From contig NZ_JANZKX010000007.1 in assembly GCF_027257975.1 (NCBI RefSeq), forward strand, positions 186,001-250,000: a DNA stretch of 64,000 nucleotides, read 5' to 3'. Origin of the DNA: Pelomonas sp. BJYL3 (GTDB taxonomy: Bacteria; Pseudomonadota; Gammaproteobacteria; Burkholderiales; Burkholderiaceae_C). Under the pieces are notes generated by a model that ran no database searches, had not been told where the DNA came from, and saw only the letters and a list, made by a program, of their open reading frames with translations. Made by a program: the position numbers and the translations under genes. Below are positions 27,990 to 37,206 of this stretch, one piece after another. The stretch's first letter is position 1; every line of letters starts with the position of its first letter.

Positions 27990-30914
27990 TCACTTGGACG
28001 GAGGCGGCGCCTTGGCTGCTTCAGCCTTGGCCGGCGCCGCCGCCACGATCTGAGCGATGCGGTCTTTCAGGAATCCGGCCGCCTGATCCGCGATGGAGCT
28101 TGATGTGGCGACGCCGACAGCGATGGCCAGCGAAGAGGTCCAGGCCGCCAGTGTGCCGAGGTTGTAGATCTCGATGAGCCCGCGGGCCCGGCGCCCGGCA
28201 ACGCGTAGGGCCCCGTAGTCTCCGAGCACCACGCCCAGCAGCATGCACACCACGAAGGCCTGCAGCGCCCAGAGCGTCACCGAGGACCAGCCTTCCAGTG
28301 AATCGGGTGCCCCTGCCAGCGTTCCCACTGCGGCGGGGAGCACGACGCTGCTGCTCATCCAGATGCCTTTCAGAATGCCGCTGTGCCCGCGAAGCCGGGG
28401 ATAGAAGTACATGAAGAAGAAGCCCAGCAGCGGCCATCGGGCGATGTCGTCTATGGCGAGTGCGAACACATGCCAGGTCGCCGCATTGGTCGTGCCCTCG
28501 CCGAGCTTCAAGGCACGCAGATACCAGGTGATCCAGGGCAGGGCGATCAGCCCGGCGAGCAAGGCACCCTGCCGCCCCCGCTGCCATGCGCTGCCACCCG
28601 GACCGGCATTCAGTGCCAGCAGCGTCAGGCAGCGCTTGCGGGTCGCTGCGGCCTCACGGGCGTCCACCGCCTGGTCCATCTTCTCGAGCTTCGTGACGGC
28701 GTCGGCGGGTTCGATATCCGCCTTGTCCAACTTTGCCTGGATGCCCTTTTGCAAGCCACGACGCAGGGCCAGCATGCGATTGTAGAGGCCGATTTCCCGC
28801 ACGGCCTGACCCAGCAGGCGGCGGCGACTGCCTCCCGGCCGCCTCAGCGGTCTGGGTGTGTAGAGCATGAAGGCGATGACGACCGCGCCAACGGCCGCCC
28901 CGATCAGTTGAGGGAGTACATGCAATGACTGCCAGAAGTAGCCCACAAAGAGGAGCAGGGCCCCGGTTTCCAGGGTGCTTGCAGACGCCGGGTCGCGCGG
29001 GTGGAGCCAGGCCAGCAGCAGGGCCACGGCTGCCCATCGCCAGGTGTGCGCCAGCTCCCACGTGCCTTCGGTCATGAGCCAGGAAACGGACCAAGGGCTG
29101 CTGAAGTCGGGCGGTATGGCCATGACTGCGGCGAGCAGGACCAGGAGCGCGGTTCCCCAGGCGGAGACGGAGCGGGTGGCCCATGCGCTGTTCGCCGGGA
29201 TCCAGTGGCGGGTCGCTCCTGCGAATGCCCAGCCGAAGGGCATTGCCAATGCGGTGCTGGCGACGAGCTGCACAGACTGCGAACTGCTGCGCAGAAAGGT
29301 CGAAAGCCCCATCCAGGCCAGCACCACCGCCAGTGCCCCTGCCATGGGCCTGCCTGTCCAGATGCGCCCCGTGGCCCAGAGGGCGGCCAACGGACCGACA
29401 AGCAGGGCAAGGCCATAGGCCAGTCCCGTCACGGTACCCTGCGAAAGATCCTCAGGCCATCTCCCGGTCCGCTCCAGTGACCTCAGCAAGGCTTCAAGTC
29501 CTCGTGACATCTCTGCGCCAGCGCCCCTGGCGAGCATCAGGGTCGCGAAGGCCAGTGCCGTCACGCACAGCGCGACACCGGCCCCCCTGGCGCTGGAGAC
29601 CCAGGGGGTGGATCGAGCCAGCAAGGGCCAGACAAGGCCGACAATGGCGGCCTTGAGCAGGGAGGCCGTCCAGGAAAGGTTGATGAAGCCATGGGCTCGT
29701 AGCACGTCGTGGAAGCTCGAGGCCAGCGCTTCGACGATGTCGCAGGCCGCCAGCACCCCGATCAGGCTCAGCGCCAGCAGGCAGCCTTTCTCGGTGGCCT
29801 TGACCATGGCTGCCCCCCGTTCCTCGGCGGGCAAGCGCCTACGCGCCCAGAGAAGGACGAGAAAGAAGGGGACGGCGTACTGCACCCCATGCCAGAGGGC
29901 CCTGACGGCCTCGATCTCGCCGGTCAGGGCCCGCTGGAGGAAAGGCCGTGCCTGCCGCTTGTCGTCCTTGCCGTTGCCAGGGGCAGCGGCCGTGTCCGGG
30001 CGGGCAGCATCTTCAAGACCCAGCTCCACCCGCAGCATCAGGATGTGAAAGTCCTTCGCCTTCCAGTGGCCTTGCGTCGACGACTGCCGCAGCGCTGTCC
30101 CGTCGCGAGACCAGACCGACACGGGCTTCTCTGATCGCAGGGTCAGTTCATCGCTGCCGCTGGGCCAGTCGCCGAAGTCGAGCAGCAGGGTGTAGCTCTT
30201 CGGTGATGTGCCCTCCGTCGGATCCAGTGCGATTGAACTGCGCTCCGCGACCCTGACAGCGGCGCCAGCGGGGTCGTAGTCTTCCACCACCGGCGCCGAG
30301 CGCACTTCGGTGCTTCGGGAATTGAGATGGACGGCTCCGAAGATGCCCGTCGCCGGGATGCTCTCCATGCCCTGCGGCCTGGATCGCCGCTGCGCGCGCT
30401 CATCCTCCAGGGCCGCCACCAGCCCTTTGCTGGACAGCAGCTCGCGAAGCGTTGCCATGGCGGGGCTGCAGCGCCCGAGCCAGAGGGTGCGGGTGATGAG
30501 CACCTGCCTGTCCTGGACTTCCACGTCCACCTGCCGCCTGTAAATGCCCTCGACAAGACGCGCTTGCCGGCTGATGGGCCAGGTGGAGGGGGCCGGCGTT
30601 CCGGCCTGCGCGGCCTGCCCAGCGTCGAACCGGCGGATTTGCGCAGGCACCGGACCCTCGACCCCAGGCGGGCATTCGGGGGGCAGGGGGGCGCGCTGCT
30701 GCGGGGGCTCCCCGAAACCAGCGTCTTGGCGAGGCGGCTGCACCAAGGGGGCCTGCATGCGAGCCAGCAAGCGTGTCACGCCCAGGTCCATGGCGGGATA
30801 CAGCTGCGAAAGAAACCCCACCAGCAGGCCCAGGGCGCAGGACATCCTCAGCACCCACAGGCACCAGGCTCCAAAGTCTTTCGGCTGGCCGACGTTCGAA
30901 GCGCGCTCGTACAT
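27990..30914 (-). CDS. Large polytopic membrane protein of unknown function
   Basis: 974 residues from the ATG at 30914, which has GGGAGG upstream; the longer open frame is not supported. One N-terminal membrane segment (WVLRMSCALGLLVGFLSQLY) is followed by a ~350-residue mostly polar, proline-rich region, likely outside the cytoplasm. A long C-terminal part (from about 410) then holds well over ten hydrophobic segments, for example YAVPFFLVLLWARRR, GALAVVLAWMGLSTFL and LLGFFFMYFYPRLRG. A charged cytoplasmic helix (KADIEPADAVTKLEKMDQAV) sits between them. No transporter or enzyme signature was recognised. Neighbours give no clue. It could be a sensor or export component. Confidence 0.72.
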   Translation of the reverse strand: MYERASNVGQPKDFGAWCLWVLRMSCALGLLVGFLSQLYPAMDLGVTRLLARMQAPLVQPPRQDAGFGEPPQQRAPLPPECPPGVEGPVPAQIRRFDAGQAAQAGTPAPSTWPISRQARLVEGIYRRQVDVEVQDRQVLITRTLWLGRCSPAMATLRELLSSKGLVAALEDERAQRRSRPQGMESIPATGIFGAVHLNSRSTEVRSAPVVEDYDPAGAAVRVAERSSIALDPTEGTSPKSYTLLLDFGDWPSGSDELTLRSEKPVSVWSRDGTALRQSSTQGHWKAKDFHILMLRVELGLEDAARPDTAAAPGNGKDDKRQARPFLQRALTGEIEAVRALWHGVQYAVPFFLVLLWARRRLPAEERGAAMVKATEKGCLLALSLIGVLAACDIVEALASSFHDVLRAHGFINLSWTASLLKAAIVGLVWPLLARSTPWVSSARGAGVALCVTALAFATLMLARGAGAEMSRGLEALLRSLERTGRWPEDLSQGTVTGLAYGLALLVGPLAALWATGRIWTGRPMAGALAVVLAWMGLSTFLRSSSQSVQLVASTALAMPFGWAFAGATRHWIPANSAWATRSVSAWGTALLVLLAAVMAIPPDFSSPWSVSWLMTEGTWELAHTWRWAAVALLLAWLHPRDPASASTLETGALLLFVGYFWQSLHVLPQLIGAAVGAVVIAFMLYTPRPLRRPGGSRRRLLGQAVREIGLYNRMLALRRGLQKGIQAKLDKADIEPADAVTKLEKMDQAVDAREAAATRKRCLTLLALNAGPGGSAWQRGRQGALLAGLIALPWITWYLRALKLGEGTTNAATWHVFALAIDDIARWPLLGFFFMYFYPRLRGHSGILKGIWMSSSVVLPAAVGTLAGAPDSLEGWSSVTLWALQAFVVCMLLGVVLGDYGALRVAGRRARGLIEIYNLGTLAAWTSSLAIAVGVATSSSIADQAAGFLKDRIAQIVAAAPAKAEAAKAPPPSK

Positions 30915-31272
30915 GATCGAACCTCCCTGACATCGTCGATGTGGCGCCTCGTCGGTGCCTGCGCATTGCAGCGCTGCCAAGTGCGGGACTGTCTCCAGGA
31001 TCGCGCCCTTGCGCCATTCGAGTGAACCCCTGAACGTGGCTTGGGCGCCCGGTGGAAAGCGAGGCAGGGGCTGGGGCTGGTGTGGCCGACGGGGGGGCGC
31101 AGGCGGCAGGAACGTTCGCCGTATCACGGGTCGGTGGAGGCCGCATCGTGGCGCCGGCGGCGACGGCGCGTTCGGTCATCGGCTAGGCTGGCGCATTCCC
31201 GCTGCCCGGTCGGTCGCAAGAACGGCCCGCCGGGCGCGGGGTGCCATGCCAGAGACTTGCCGGAGAACCGCC
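30915..31272. other. Divergent intergenic region
   Basis: 358 bp between the divergent large membrane protein and DUF1428 genes. It should hold two promoters, but no clear consensus, RNA or repeat was seen. Confidence 0.4.
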
Positions 31273-31623
31273 ATGACTTACGTCGATGGATTCGTCGCTT
31301 CCGTTCCCACTGCCAGGCGTGCGGACTTCCTGCAGCACGCGCAGGCCATGGGCCAGCTCTTCAAGGAATACGGGGCGCTCAGCGTGGTGGACTGCTGGGG
31401 CGACGATGTGCCGCCAGGCAAGCTGACCTCCTTTGTGCTGGCCGTCCAGTGCAAGCCTGACGAGACGGTCGTCTTCTCCTGGATCACCTGGCCCTCCCGA
31501 GAAGCGCGCGATGCCGCCTGGAAAGGCATCATGGCCGATCCCCGCATCCAGTCCGCGGGCGAGCCCCCGTTCGACGGCAAGCGCATGATCTTTGGCGGCT
31601 TCGAGGTGCTGTCGGCCGTGTAG
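31273..31623 (+). CDS. DUF1428 (YbaA-like) protein
   Basis: 116 residues, matching the usual ~115 of DUF1428. Typical family segments are MTYVDGFVASVPTARR, FKEYGALSVVDCWGDDVPPG, VVFSWITWPSREARDAAW and MIFGGFEVL. The fold is a dimeric alpha-beta barrel of unknown function. SD GGAGAACC precedes the start. It is convergent with the acetyltransferase gene, 15 bp away. Confidence 0.9.
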   Translation: MTYVDGFVASVPTARRADFLQHAQAMGQLFKEYGALSVVDCWGDDVPPGKLTSFVLAVQCKPDETVVFSWITWPSREARDAAWKGIMADPRIQSAGEPPFDGKRMIFGGFEVLSAV

Positions 31624-31638
31624 CGGGGCCTGCCTGCT

Positions 31639-32064
31639 TCAGGTCTTCCCCATGAGAAAGTACGGGCCCTCCGAGCCTGTGTCCTCGCTCAGGATCGCCC
31701 ATCCCTGTGCCTGGTAGAACTGCACCGCGTTGGTGTTTTCAGTCAGGCACTTGAGCGTTGGAGGCTTGTTGAAGTAGCGTGCGCAGCCCGCCAGCAAGGC
31801 CTGACCGAGGCCTCGCCGCTTGGCCGAGGGGTGCACGAACAGGTTGTGGACGAAGCTGTCCGGCTCCCAGATCGAGGCAAAACCCAGCACCTCGCCGTCC
31901 ACCGTCGCCACCAGGATCCGCTCACCCTCCGTGTGCGCATCGAAGTCCGCGGGCTGGTGGTGACCCGCTGGTCGCCAGAAGAAGGCCTCGTTCCGGGACG
32001 CCACATACAGACGGCGGAGCGGCTCTCGATCGGACTCCTCGAATGCGCGGATGGAGATGTGCAT
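31639..32064 (-). CDS. GNAT-family N-acetyltransferase
   Basis: 141 residues with the GNAT fold signatures: ISIRAFEESDREPLRRLY at the N-terminus, the acetyl-CoA-binding LFVHPSAKRRGLGQALL (R/QxxGxG/A type), and LTENTNAVQFYQAQGWAI near the C-terminus. It transfers an acetyl group to an unknown amine. Nothing in the context identifies the substrate. Confidence 0.88.
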   Translation of the reverse strand: MHISIRAFEESDREPLRRLYVASRNEAFFWRPAGHHQPADFDAHTEGERILVATVDGEVLGFASIWEPDSFVHNLFVHPSAKRRGLGQALLAGCARYFNKPPTLKCLTENTNAVQFYQAQGWAILSEDTGSEGPYFLMGKT

Positions 32065-32175
32065 GGGATGGCGATGGGTGTTGTGAGGGGGCGGGTGGCG
32101 CTTGCTGGTGCCGATTCACGCTGCATCGCATCGCAACGCGGGGGGCAGGTCTTGAGTGTGCCGTGCCTTGAACCC

Positions 32176-32472
32176 TTAGGCGCCTTCTGCCTGTGCCGGA
32201 TACAGGTGCCGGCACAGCTTCCACTCTTGAATGGGCTGGTCGTCAACGTAGAGCGTCGGCTTGGGTAGAAATCCCTCGAAGCAGTCGGTGATTCCGAGCT
32301 CTTCGGCCGTGCGCCGGCAGTAGTCGCTGCCCCCTGAGCTCCAGAGGAAGAGGAGCGCGCCTTCCGATTTCAGCCGCCTGACCGATTCGATGACCGAAGG
32401 CATGGGAATCCGCTTGGCACCGGCGGATCGGACCAGGGGGTCGTCGATATCGAAGTAGATGACGCGTTGCAT
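32176..32472 (-). CDS. Small HAD-like hydrolase-related protein
   Basis: 98 residues. The N-terminal YFDIDDPLVRS resembles the HAD motif I DxD. LFLWSSGGSDYCRRTAEELG resembles motif II (hydrophobic-S/T-G). KPTLYVDDQPI has a late acidic pair. At 98 residues it lacks room for a cap domain, so it may be a minimal or reduced HAD protein. A longer open frame upstream is not supported. A copy of the dispersed 16-nt motif lies just downstream (32141) and another just upstream (32505). Confidence 0.65.
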   Translation of the reverse strand: MQRVIYFDIDDPLVRSAGAKRIPMPSVIESVRRLKSEGALLFLWSSGGSDYCRRTAEELGITDCFEGFLPKPTLYVDDQPIQEWKLCRHLYPAQAEGA

Positions 32473-32504
32473 GCTGCAATCAAGTGTTGAGGATGAACAG
32501 GAAA

Positions 32505-32554
32505 GGGGGCAGGTCTTGCCCCTGATGGCCCGGCGGCTTGAGACCTGACCCTGG
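32505..32554. repeat. Facing pair of the dispersed GGGGTCAGGTCTTGCC-like motif
   Basis: GGGGGCAGGTCTTGCCCC (32505-32522) is followed by the opposite-strand form CTTGAGACCTGACCCTGG (32537-32554). The pair gives an imperfect inverted repeat of about 50 bp between two small genes. This motif occurs about twelve times in the window. Confidence 0.7.
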
Positions 32555-32581
32555 TCGGCGGGCTGGTGTGCCGGGGACGGT

Positions 32582-33034
32582 TCAGGGCTGGCTGAGCAAG
32601 TTGCGGAGCATGTTCTTGCGAGCCACGTCATGGCGGTGCAAGCCGTAGCGTTCCCGCAGCTCGATGGTCTGCAACCACCGGGCCAGGAAGTCCTTGTCCG
32701 TTCGCAGCGATGTCTTGCTCTGCGCCCACTGGCCCTCCAGGCCCTTGAGCGTTCGCGCGATCTGGTGGGATTCGGACCAGCAGGGCTGGCAAAGCGACCG
32801 TTGCTGATCAATGGGCGCCTTCTTCACCTCGTAGGTGTACTTCTGGTCTGCAGCGCTGAAAAGGGTCTCGGCCTGGCACCGGCGGCAGCGGTAGATCAGG
32901 TCGGTGTAGCTGTGTGTCCAGCCTGCCGATACGGAGCCCTGACTCTGTTCGGACCACTGGGAAGGATCGGCCACTACGGTGTTCGGTGGCGGGTTCCCGC
33001 GCGGGGTCCTGGCTCGCTTCGTGGGACGGTTCAT
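32582..33034 (-). CDS. Probable zinc-ribbon protein
   Basis: 150 residues. Two CxxC pairs, YRCRRCQAETLFSA and SLCQPCWSES, are 35-40 residues apart and would bind one zinc, as in the probable zinc-ribbon family (PF13451-like). SYTDLIYRCRRC and QKYTYEVKKAPIDQQRSLC fit that family. The C-terminal helix region (LRTDKDFLARWLQTIELRERYG) has no recognised role. Function unknown; nucleic-acid or protein binding is typical of ribbons. Confidence 0.7.
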   Translation of the reverse strand: MNRPTKRARTPRGNPPPNTVVADPSQWSEQSQGSVSAGWTHSYTDLIYRCRRCQAETLFSAADQKYTYEVKKAPIDQQRSLCQPCWSESHQIARTLKGLEGQWAQSKTSLRTDKDFLARWLQTIELRERYGLHRHDVARKNMLRNLLSQP

Positions 33035-33058
33035 CCAGGGGATTTCAGGAGGCGGACC

Positions 33059-33796
33059 CTAGCGCTCCACCCGCTTCCACCGCCCCTGCTCCAGCAGCTC
33101 GTGCGGCAGGAACCTCGCCTTGTAGGCCATCTTGGGGCTTTCCGCGATCCAGTAGCCGAGGTAGAGGTGGGACAGCTGCAGCTGGCGCGCCTGCTCGATC
33201 TGCCACAGCACGTTGTAGCTGCCATAGCTGGTGCCGGGCTCGGGCTCGTAGAAGGTGTAGACCGCCGAGAGGCCGTCGGTGAGGATGTCCAGGATGGAGA
33301 CCATCTTGAGCACCGCGCTGCCGTCCGGCCGGGGCTCGCGGAACTCGACCAGGCGGGAGTTGATGCGGGACTGCAGCAGGAACTGGGTGTATTGGTCCAC
33401 GCTGTCGTGGTCCATGCCGCCGCCGCTGTGGCGGCCGGCCTGGTAGCGCAGGTAGAGCTGGTAGTGCTCCTCGGAAAAGCCCAGGCGCATCACCCGTGCC
33501 TGCAGGCCCTGGTGCTGCTGCCAGGCACGGCGCTGGCTGCGCGAGGGCTTGAAATCCGCCACGGGAATGCGCATGGGCACGCAGGCCTGGCAGCCCTCGC
33601 AAAAGGGACGGTAGGTGAACATGCCGCTGCGGCGGAAGCCGGCTTCCACGAGGCCGGAGTAGGCGTCCGCGTGGATCAGGTGGCTGGGCGTGGCCACCTG
33701 CGAGCGCGCCAGGCGCTGCGGCAGGTAGCTGCAGGGGTAGGGCGCCGTCGCGTAGAACTGCAGCTCGGCCAGCGGGAGTTCCTTGGGATGCGTCAC
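33059..33796 (-). CDS. bpt: Aspartate/glutamate leucyltransferase (bacterial ATE-like)
   Basis: Transfers leucine from Leu-tRNA to N-terminal Asp or Glu, making these residues N-degrons for ClpS/ClpAP. 245 residues, GTG start at 33796. Family blocks are visible: [20 protein letters not shown], the cysteine region [27 protein letters not shown]-like [15 protein letters not shown], and [20 protein letters not shown]. The next gene upstream is aat, 41 bp away on the same strand, so both N-degron transferases are likely coexpressed. Confidence 0.95.
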   Translation of the reverse strand: MTHPKELPLAELQFYATAPYPCSYLPQRLARSQVATPSHLIHADAYSGLVEAGFRRSGMFTYRPFCEGCQACVPMRIPVADFKPSRSQRRAWQQHQGLQARVMRLGFSEEHYQLYLRYQAGRHSGGGMDHDSVDQYTQFLLQSRINSRLVEFREPRPDGSAVLKMVSILDILTDGLSAVYTFYEPEPGTSYGSYNVLWQIEQARQLQLSHLYLGYWIAESPKMAYKARFLPHELLEQGRWKRVER

Positions 33797-33837
33797 GGTG
33801 GCGGCAGGGGCTAGGGGTCAGTCGGTCGGGGCTTGTT

Positions 33838-34596
33838 TCAGGGGCTGGAGGCGGGCAGGGCCGGCAGATCCAGCAAGTCCCAGAGGCTTGCATGATAGGT
33901 CCAATCGCGCGGCGCTTCCTCAGCAACCTTGGCCTGCAGATGGGCCTCGAAGGCCTCGCGGGGCAGCTCGAAGGCGCCCAGGGAGGCCAGATGCCGGGTG
34001 TTCTGCTGGCAGTCGATCCAGGGGATGTCATGCCGACGGCACAGGCACACCAGGGCGGCCAGGGCGATCTTGGAGGCGTCGGTGCGGCGCATGAACATGG
34101 ACTCGCCGAAGAACATGCGGCCCAAGTTCACGCCGTAGAGGCCGCCCACCAGCTCGCCGTCCATCCAGGTCTCGATGCTGTGCACCACGCCCAGGCGGGC
34201 CAGTTCGAGGTAGGCGGCCTGCATCTCGGGGAGGATCCAGGTGCCGCTCTGGCCCTCGCGCGGGCTGCTGGCGCAGGCGCGCAGGACCTCAGCGGTGGCG
34301 CTGTCCACGCGGATCTCGCAGCCGGGGGTCTGGCGGAAGCGCTGCAGGGTCTTGCGCAGGGAGCGGGAGAGCTTGAAATGGCGGGTCTGCAGCACCATGC
34401 GCGGGTCCGGGCTCCACCACAGGATGGGCTGGCCGCGGCCGTACCAGGGGAAGATGCCCTGGGCGTAGGCGGCCTTGAGGCGCTCCGGGGAGAGGTCACC
34501 GCCGGCGGCCAGCAGGCCCGGCGCTTCGGAGTCCGGACCCAGGGCTTGCGAGACCGGGGGAAAATCCAGGGAATCGGGGGCCAGCCAGGGGATCAT
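33838..34596 (-). CDS. aat: Leucyl/phenylalanyl-tRNA-protein transferase
   Basis: Adds Leu or Phe to N-terminal Arg or Lys of proteins, creating N-degrons. 252 residues. The start [14 protein letters not shown] at 34596 matches the usual family N-terminus; the longer frame does not. Signatures: [36 protein letters not shown], and [30 protein letters not shown]. It is transcribed together with bpt. Confidence 0.97.
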   Translation of the reverse strand: MIPWLAPDSLDFPPVSQALGPDSEAPGLLAAGGDLSPERLKAAYAQGIFPWYGRGQPILWWSPDPRMVLQTRHFKLSRSLRKTLQRFRQTPGCEIRVDSATAEVLRACASSPREGQSGTWILPEMQAAYLELARLGVVHSIETWMDGELVGGLYGVNLGRMFFGESMFMRRTDASKIALAALVCLCRRHDIPWIDCQQNTRHLASLGAFELPREAFEAHLQAKVAEEAPRDWTYHASLWDLLDLPALPASSP

Positions 34597-34660
34597 GGGC
34601 GGATGGTAGCCGCAGCCCGGCAGACGGCCCGGACTCGCCATACGTTCAAGAGAGGATCAG

Positions 34661-35014
34661 ATGATCAAGGTCTACGGCATTGCCAACTGCGACACCGTGA
34701 AGAAGGCGCGCAGCTGGCTGGAGGCGCAAGCGCTGCCCTACGAATTCCACGACTACAAGAAGGCCGGCGTGCCGGAGGTCCTGCTGCCGCATTGGCAGGC
34801 CGCCCTGGGCTGGGAACCCCTGGTCAACCGCAGCGGCACCACCTGGCGCAAGCTGGACGAGGCCCTGCGCGCCGGCGTGGTGGACGCCCCGTCCGCCCGG
34901 GCCCTGATGCGGGCCCAGCCCAGCGTGATCAAGCGCCCGGTGGTCGACTGGGGCGACGGCCGCCTGAGCCTGGGCTTCAAGCCGGAACAGTTCGAGGCCC
35001 TGCAGCGGGGCTGA
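34661..35014 (+). CDS. ArsC/Spx-family reductase-like protein (YffB type)
   Basis: 117 residues. The thioredoxin-like N-terminus has a single cysteine in KVYGIANCDTVKKARSWLEA. Typical YffB segments follow: YEFHDYKKAGVPEVLL, LVNRSGTTWRKLDEA and PSVIKRPVVDWGDGRLSLGF. YffB proteins are glutathione-dependent reductase-like, distinct from true arsenate reductases; physiological substrate unknown. SD AGAGGA precedes the start. Divergent from aat. Confidence 0.9.
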   Translation: MIKVYGIANCDTVKKARSWLEAQALPYEFHDYKKAGVPEVLLPHWQAALGWEPLVNRSGTTWRKLDEALRAGVVDAPSARALMRAQPSVIKRPVVDWGDGRLSLGFKPEQFEALQRG

Positions 35015-35216
35015 GCGCTGGCCGGACTTGGTGCGTGGCGCGCCGCCATGCGCCAGGCTGGGGCGCGCCGGGCCGGTGCATGCACCTGATCGGTGCCGGA
35101 TGGATCGGTCGGGCATGCCCCAAGCTGGGCATTGTTCTTGCGTTCCTGGTGCGCGACGGGCCGCGCTGGTGCGGCCTTCCCACCCGCAACACCCCAGGAA
35201 CGCCCCAAGGAAGCCC

Positions 35217-36419
35217 ATGGAGTCCATCAAGCAAAGCGCCGACGCGCTCTTCATCCTGCTCGGCGCCATCATGGTGCTGGCCATGCACGCCGGCTTTGCC
35301 TTCCTCGAACTGGGCACGGTGCGCAAGAAGAACCAGGTCAATGCCCTGGTCAAGATCCTGGTGGATTTCGCCGTCTCCACCGTCGCCTACTTCCTGCTGG
35401 GCTACACGGTGGCCTACGGGGTGCACTTCTTCACCGGGGCCGAGGCCCTGGCCGCGAAGAACGGCTACGAGCTGGTCAAGTTCTTCTTCCTGCTGACCTT
35501 CGCGGCGGCCATCCCCGCCATCATCTCGGGCGGCATTGCCGAGCGCGCCCGCTTCGGCCCGCAGCTGATGGCCACGGCGGTCATCGTGGGCCTGATCTAC
35601 CCCGCCTTCGAGGGCGTGGCCTGGAACCAGGCCCTGGGCGTGCAGGCCTGGCTCAAGGCGAGTTTCGGCGCCGAGTTCCATGACTTCGCCGGGTCCGTGG
35701 TCGTGCATGCGGTGGGCGGCTGGATCGCCCTGGCGGCCGTGCTGCTGCTGGGCCCGCGCATGAACCGCTACCGCAAGGACGGCGCCATCAGCGCGCATCC
35801 GCCCTCCAGCATCCCCTTCCTGGCCCTGGGCGCCTGGGTGCTGGCGGTGGGCTGGTTCGGTTTCAACGTGATGAGCGCGCAGACCCTGGACAAGATCTCC
35901 GGCCTGGTCGCCGTCAATTCCCTGATGGCCATGGTGGGCGGCACCCTGGTGGCCGTGCTGATGGGCCGCAACGACCCGGGCTTTGCCTACAACGGCCCCC
36001 TGGCCGGCCTGGTGGCCGTGTGCGCGGGCTCGGATGTCATGCACCCGCACGGCGCCCTGATCACCGGCGGCGTGGCCGGCTTCATCTTCGTGAAGATGTT
36101 CACCCTCACCCAGAACCGCTGGAAGATCGACGACGTGCTGGGCGTCTGGCCCCTGCACGGCCTGTGCGGCGCCTGGGGCGGCATCGCCTGCGGGATTTTC
36201 GGCAGCCAGGCGGGGGGTGGCATCGGCGGCGTGAGCTTCTGGTCCCAGCTGCTGGGCACCCTGATGGGCGTGGCCTGGGCCCTGGCCGGGGGCTTCGTGG
36301 TCTATGGCCTGCTGAAGCGCTTCGTGGGCCTGCGCCTGAGCCAGGAGGAGGAGTTCGAGGGCGCCGACCTCTCCATCCACAAGATCGGCGCCACGCCGGA
36401 CCGCGAGGTCAGCTGGTAA
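35217..36419 (+). CDS. amt: Ammonium transporter (Amt/MEP family)
   Basis: 400 residues, 11 or so membrane spans. The start MESIKQSADALFILLGAIMV at 35217 has AAGGAA upstream; a longer open frame is not family-like. No signal peptide, as in several short Amt proteins. Conserved parts: HDFAGSVVVHAVGGW, with the first pore histidine, and VWPLHGLCGAWGGIACGIFG, with the second. FFLLTFAAAIPAIISGGIAERAR is also typical. No glnK gene is adjacent, so PII control would be in trans. A hairpin follows the stop. Confidence 0.94.
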   Translation: MESIKQSADALFILLGAIMVLAMHAGFAFLELGTVRKKNQVNALVKILVDFAVSTVAYFLLGYTVAYGVHFFTGAEALAAKNGYELVKFFFLLTFAAAIPAIISGGIAERARFGPQLMATAVIVGLIYPAFEGVAWNQALGVQAWLKASFGAEFHDFAGSVVVHAVGGWIALAAVLLLGPRMNRYRKDGAISAHPPSSIPFLALGAWVLAVGWFGFNVMSAQTLDKISGLVAVNSLMAMVGGTLVAVLMGRNDPGFAYNGPLAGLVAVCAGSDVMHPHGALITGGVAGFIFVKMFTLTQNRWKIDDVLGVWPLHGLCGAWGGIACGIFGSQAGGGIGGVSFWSQLLGTLMGVAWALAGGFVVYGLLKRFVGLRLSQEEEFEGADLSIHKIGATPDREVSW

Positions 36420-36441
36420 GCTCAACGCCTCTTTGACCCCA

Positions 36442-36463
36442 AGCACCGCCCGCGGGCGGTGCT
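36442..36463 (+). terminator. Perfect 22-bp palindrome after amt
   Basis: The two 11-bp halves AGCACCGCCCG and CGGGCGGTGCT form a strong hairpin, followed by GCCGTTT. It lies in the 63-bp gap before riboflavin synthase. A terminator is likely, although the T-tract is poor. It is too short for an FMN riboswitch. Confidence 0.5.
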
Positions 36464-36482
36464 GCCGTTTCGAGCGTCCGCC

Positions 36483-37178
36483 ATGTTCACAGGCATTGTT
36501 CAAGGCGTGGCCCAGGTGGCCGCCCTCAGCGACCGTCCCGGTCTGCGCAGCTTCACCCTGCAGTTCCCGCCCGGCTTCTGCCAGGGCCTGGAGATCGGGG
36601 CCAGCGTGGCCTCGGACGGCGTCTGCCTCACCGTGGTGGCGCTGCACGAGGGCGATCGCGCGGACTTCGACGTCATGCAGCAGAGCCTGAACCTCACCAC
36701 CTTGGGCGCGCTGCAGGTGGGCAGTCGCATCAACGTCGAGCGGGCCGCGAAGGACGGCGCCGAGATCGGCGGCCATCCGCTCTCCGGCCACGTGGACTTC
36801 ATGGCCACGGTGCAGTCCATCCGCCAGCCCGAGAACAACCATGTCATCCGCATCGGCGTGCCGGCTCCGTGGATGCGCTACATCTTCGCCAAGGGCTATA
36901 TCGCGGTGAACGGCGCCAGCCTCACCGTGGCCGAGGCCGGCCGCGAGCGCGACGGCTCGGGCTGGTTCGAAGTCTGGCTGATCCCCGAGACCCTGCGCAT
37001 GACCACCTTCGGCGAGAAGGGCGTGGGCGCGCCGCTGCACATCGAGATCGAGCGCCAGACCCAGGTCCTGGTGGACACCGTCCGCGCCGCGGTCGACGAG
37101 CGCCTGGGCCCGCTGCTGCCCCATCTGGAGCAGTGGCTGGCCGAGCGGGGTCAGGTCTTGCCCGACCTGCTGGGCTGA
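36483..37178 (+). CDS. ribE: Riboflavin synthase alpha subunit
   Basis: Converts two 6,7-dimethyl-8-ribityllumazine molecules to riboflavin. 231 residues with the two internally repeated barrels. The N-terminus MFTGIVQGVAQVAAL fixes the start at 36483. Conserved parts are ASDGVCLTVVAL, GGHPLSGHVDFMATV, IAVNGASLTVAEA and the active-site region LIPETLRMTTFGEKGVG. In the first barrel the matching segment is QQSLNLTTLGAL, diverged from the usual ETLRRT form. The C-terminus reads RGQVLPDLLG, encoded across a copy of the dispersed 16-nt motif (37147-37163). No other rib genes are adjacent. Confidence 0.88.
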   Translation: MFTGIVQGVAQVAALSDRPGLRSFTLQFPPGFCQGLEIGASVASDGVCLTVVALHEGDRADFDVMQQSLNLTTLGALQVGSRINVERAAKDGAEIGGHPLSGHVDFMATVQSIRQPENNHVIRIGVPAPWMRYIFAKGYIAVNGASLTVAEAGRERDGSGWFEVWLIPETLRMTTFGEKGVGAPLHIEIERQTQVLVDTVRAAVDERLGPLLPHLEQWLAERGQVLPDLLG

Positions 37179-37206
37179 GGCCCGAGGCGTCCCGCGCGGG
37201 GCGGGG

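Noticed and set aside
36420-36482. FMN riboswitch upstream of riboflavin synthase
   Set aside because: The gap is only 63 bp and is filled by a simple palindrome; no RFN-element sequence is seen.
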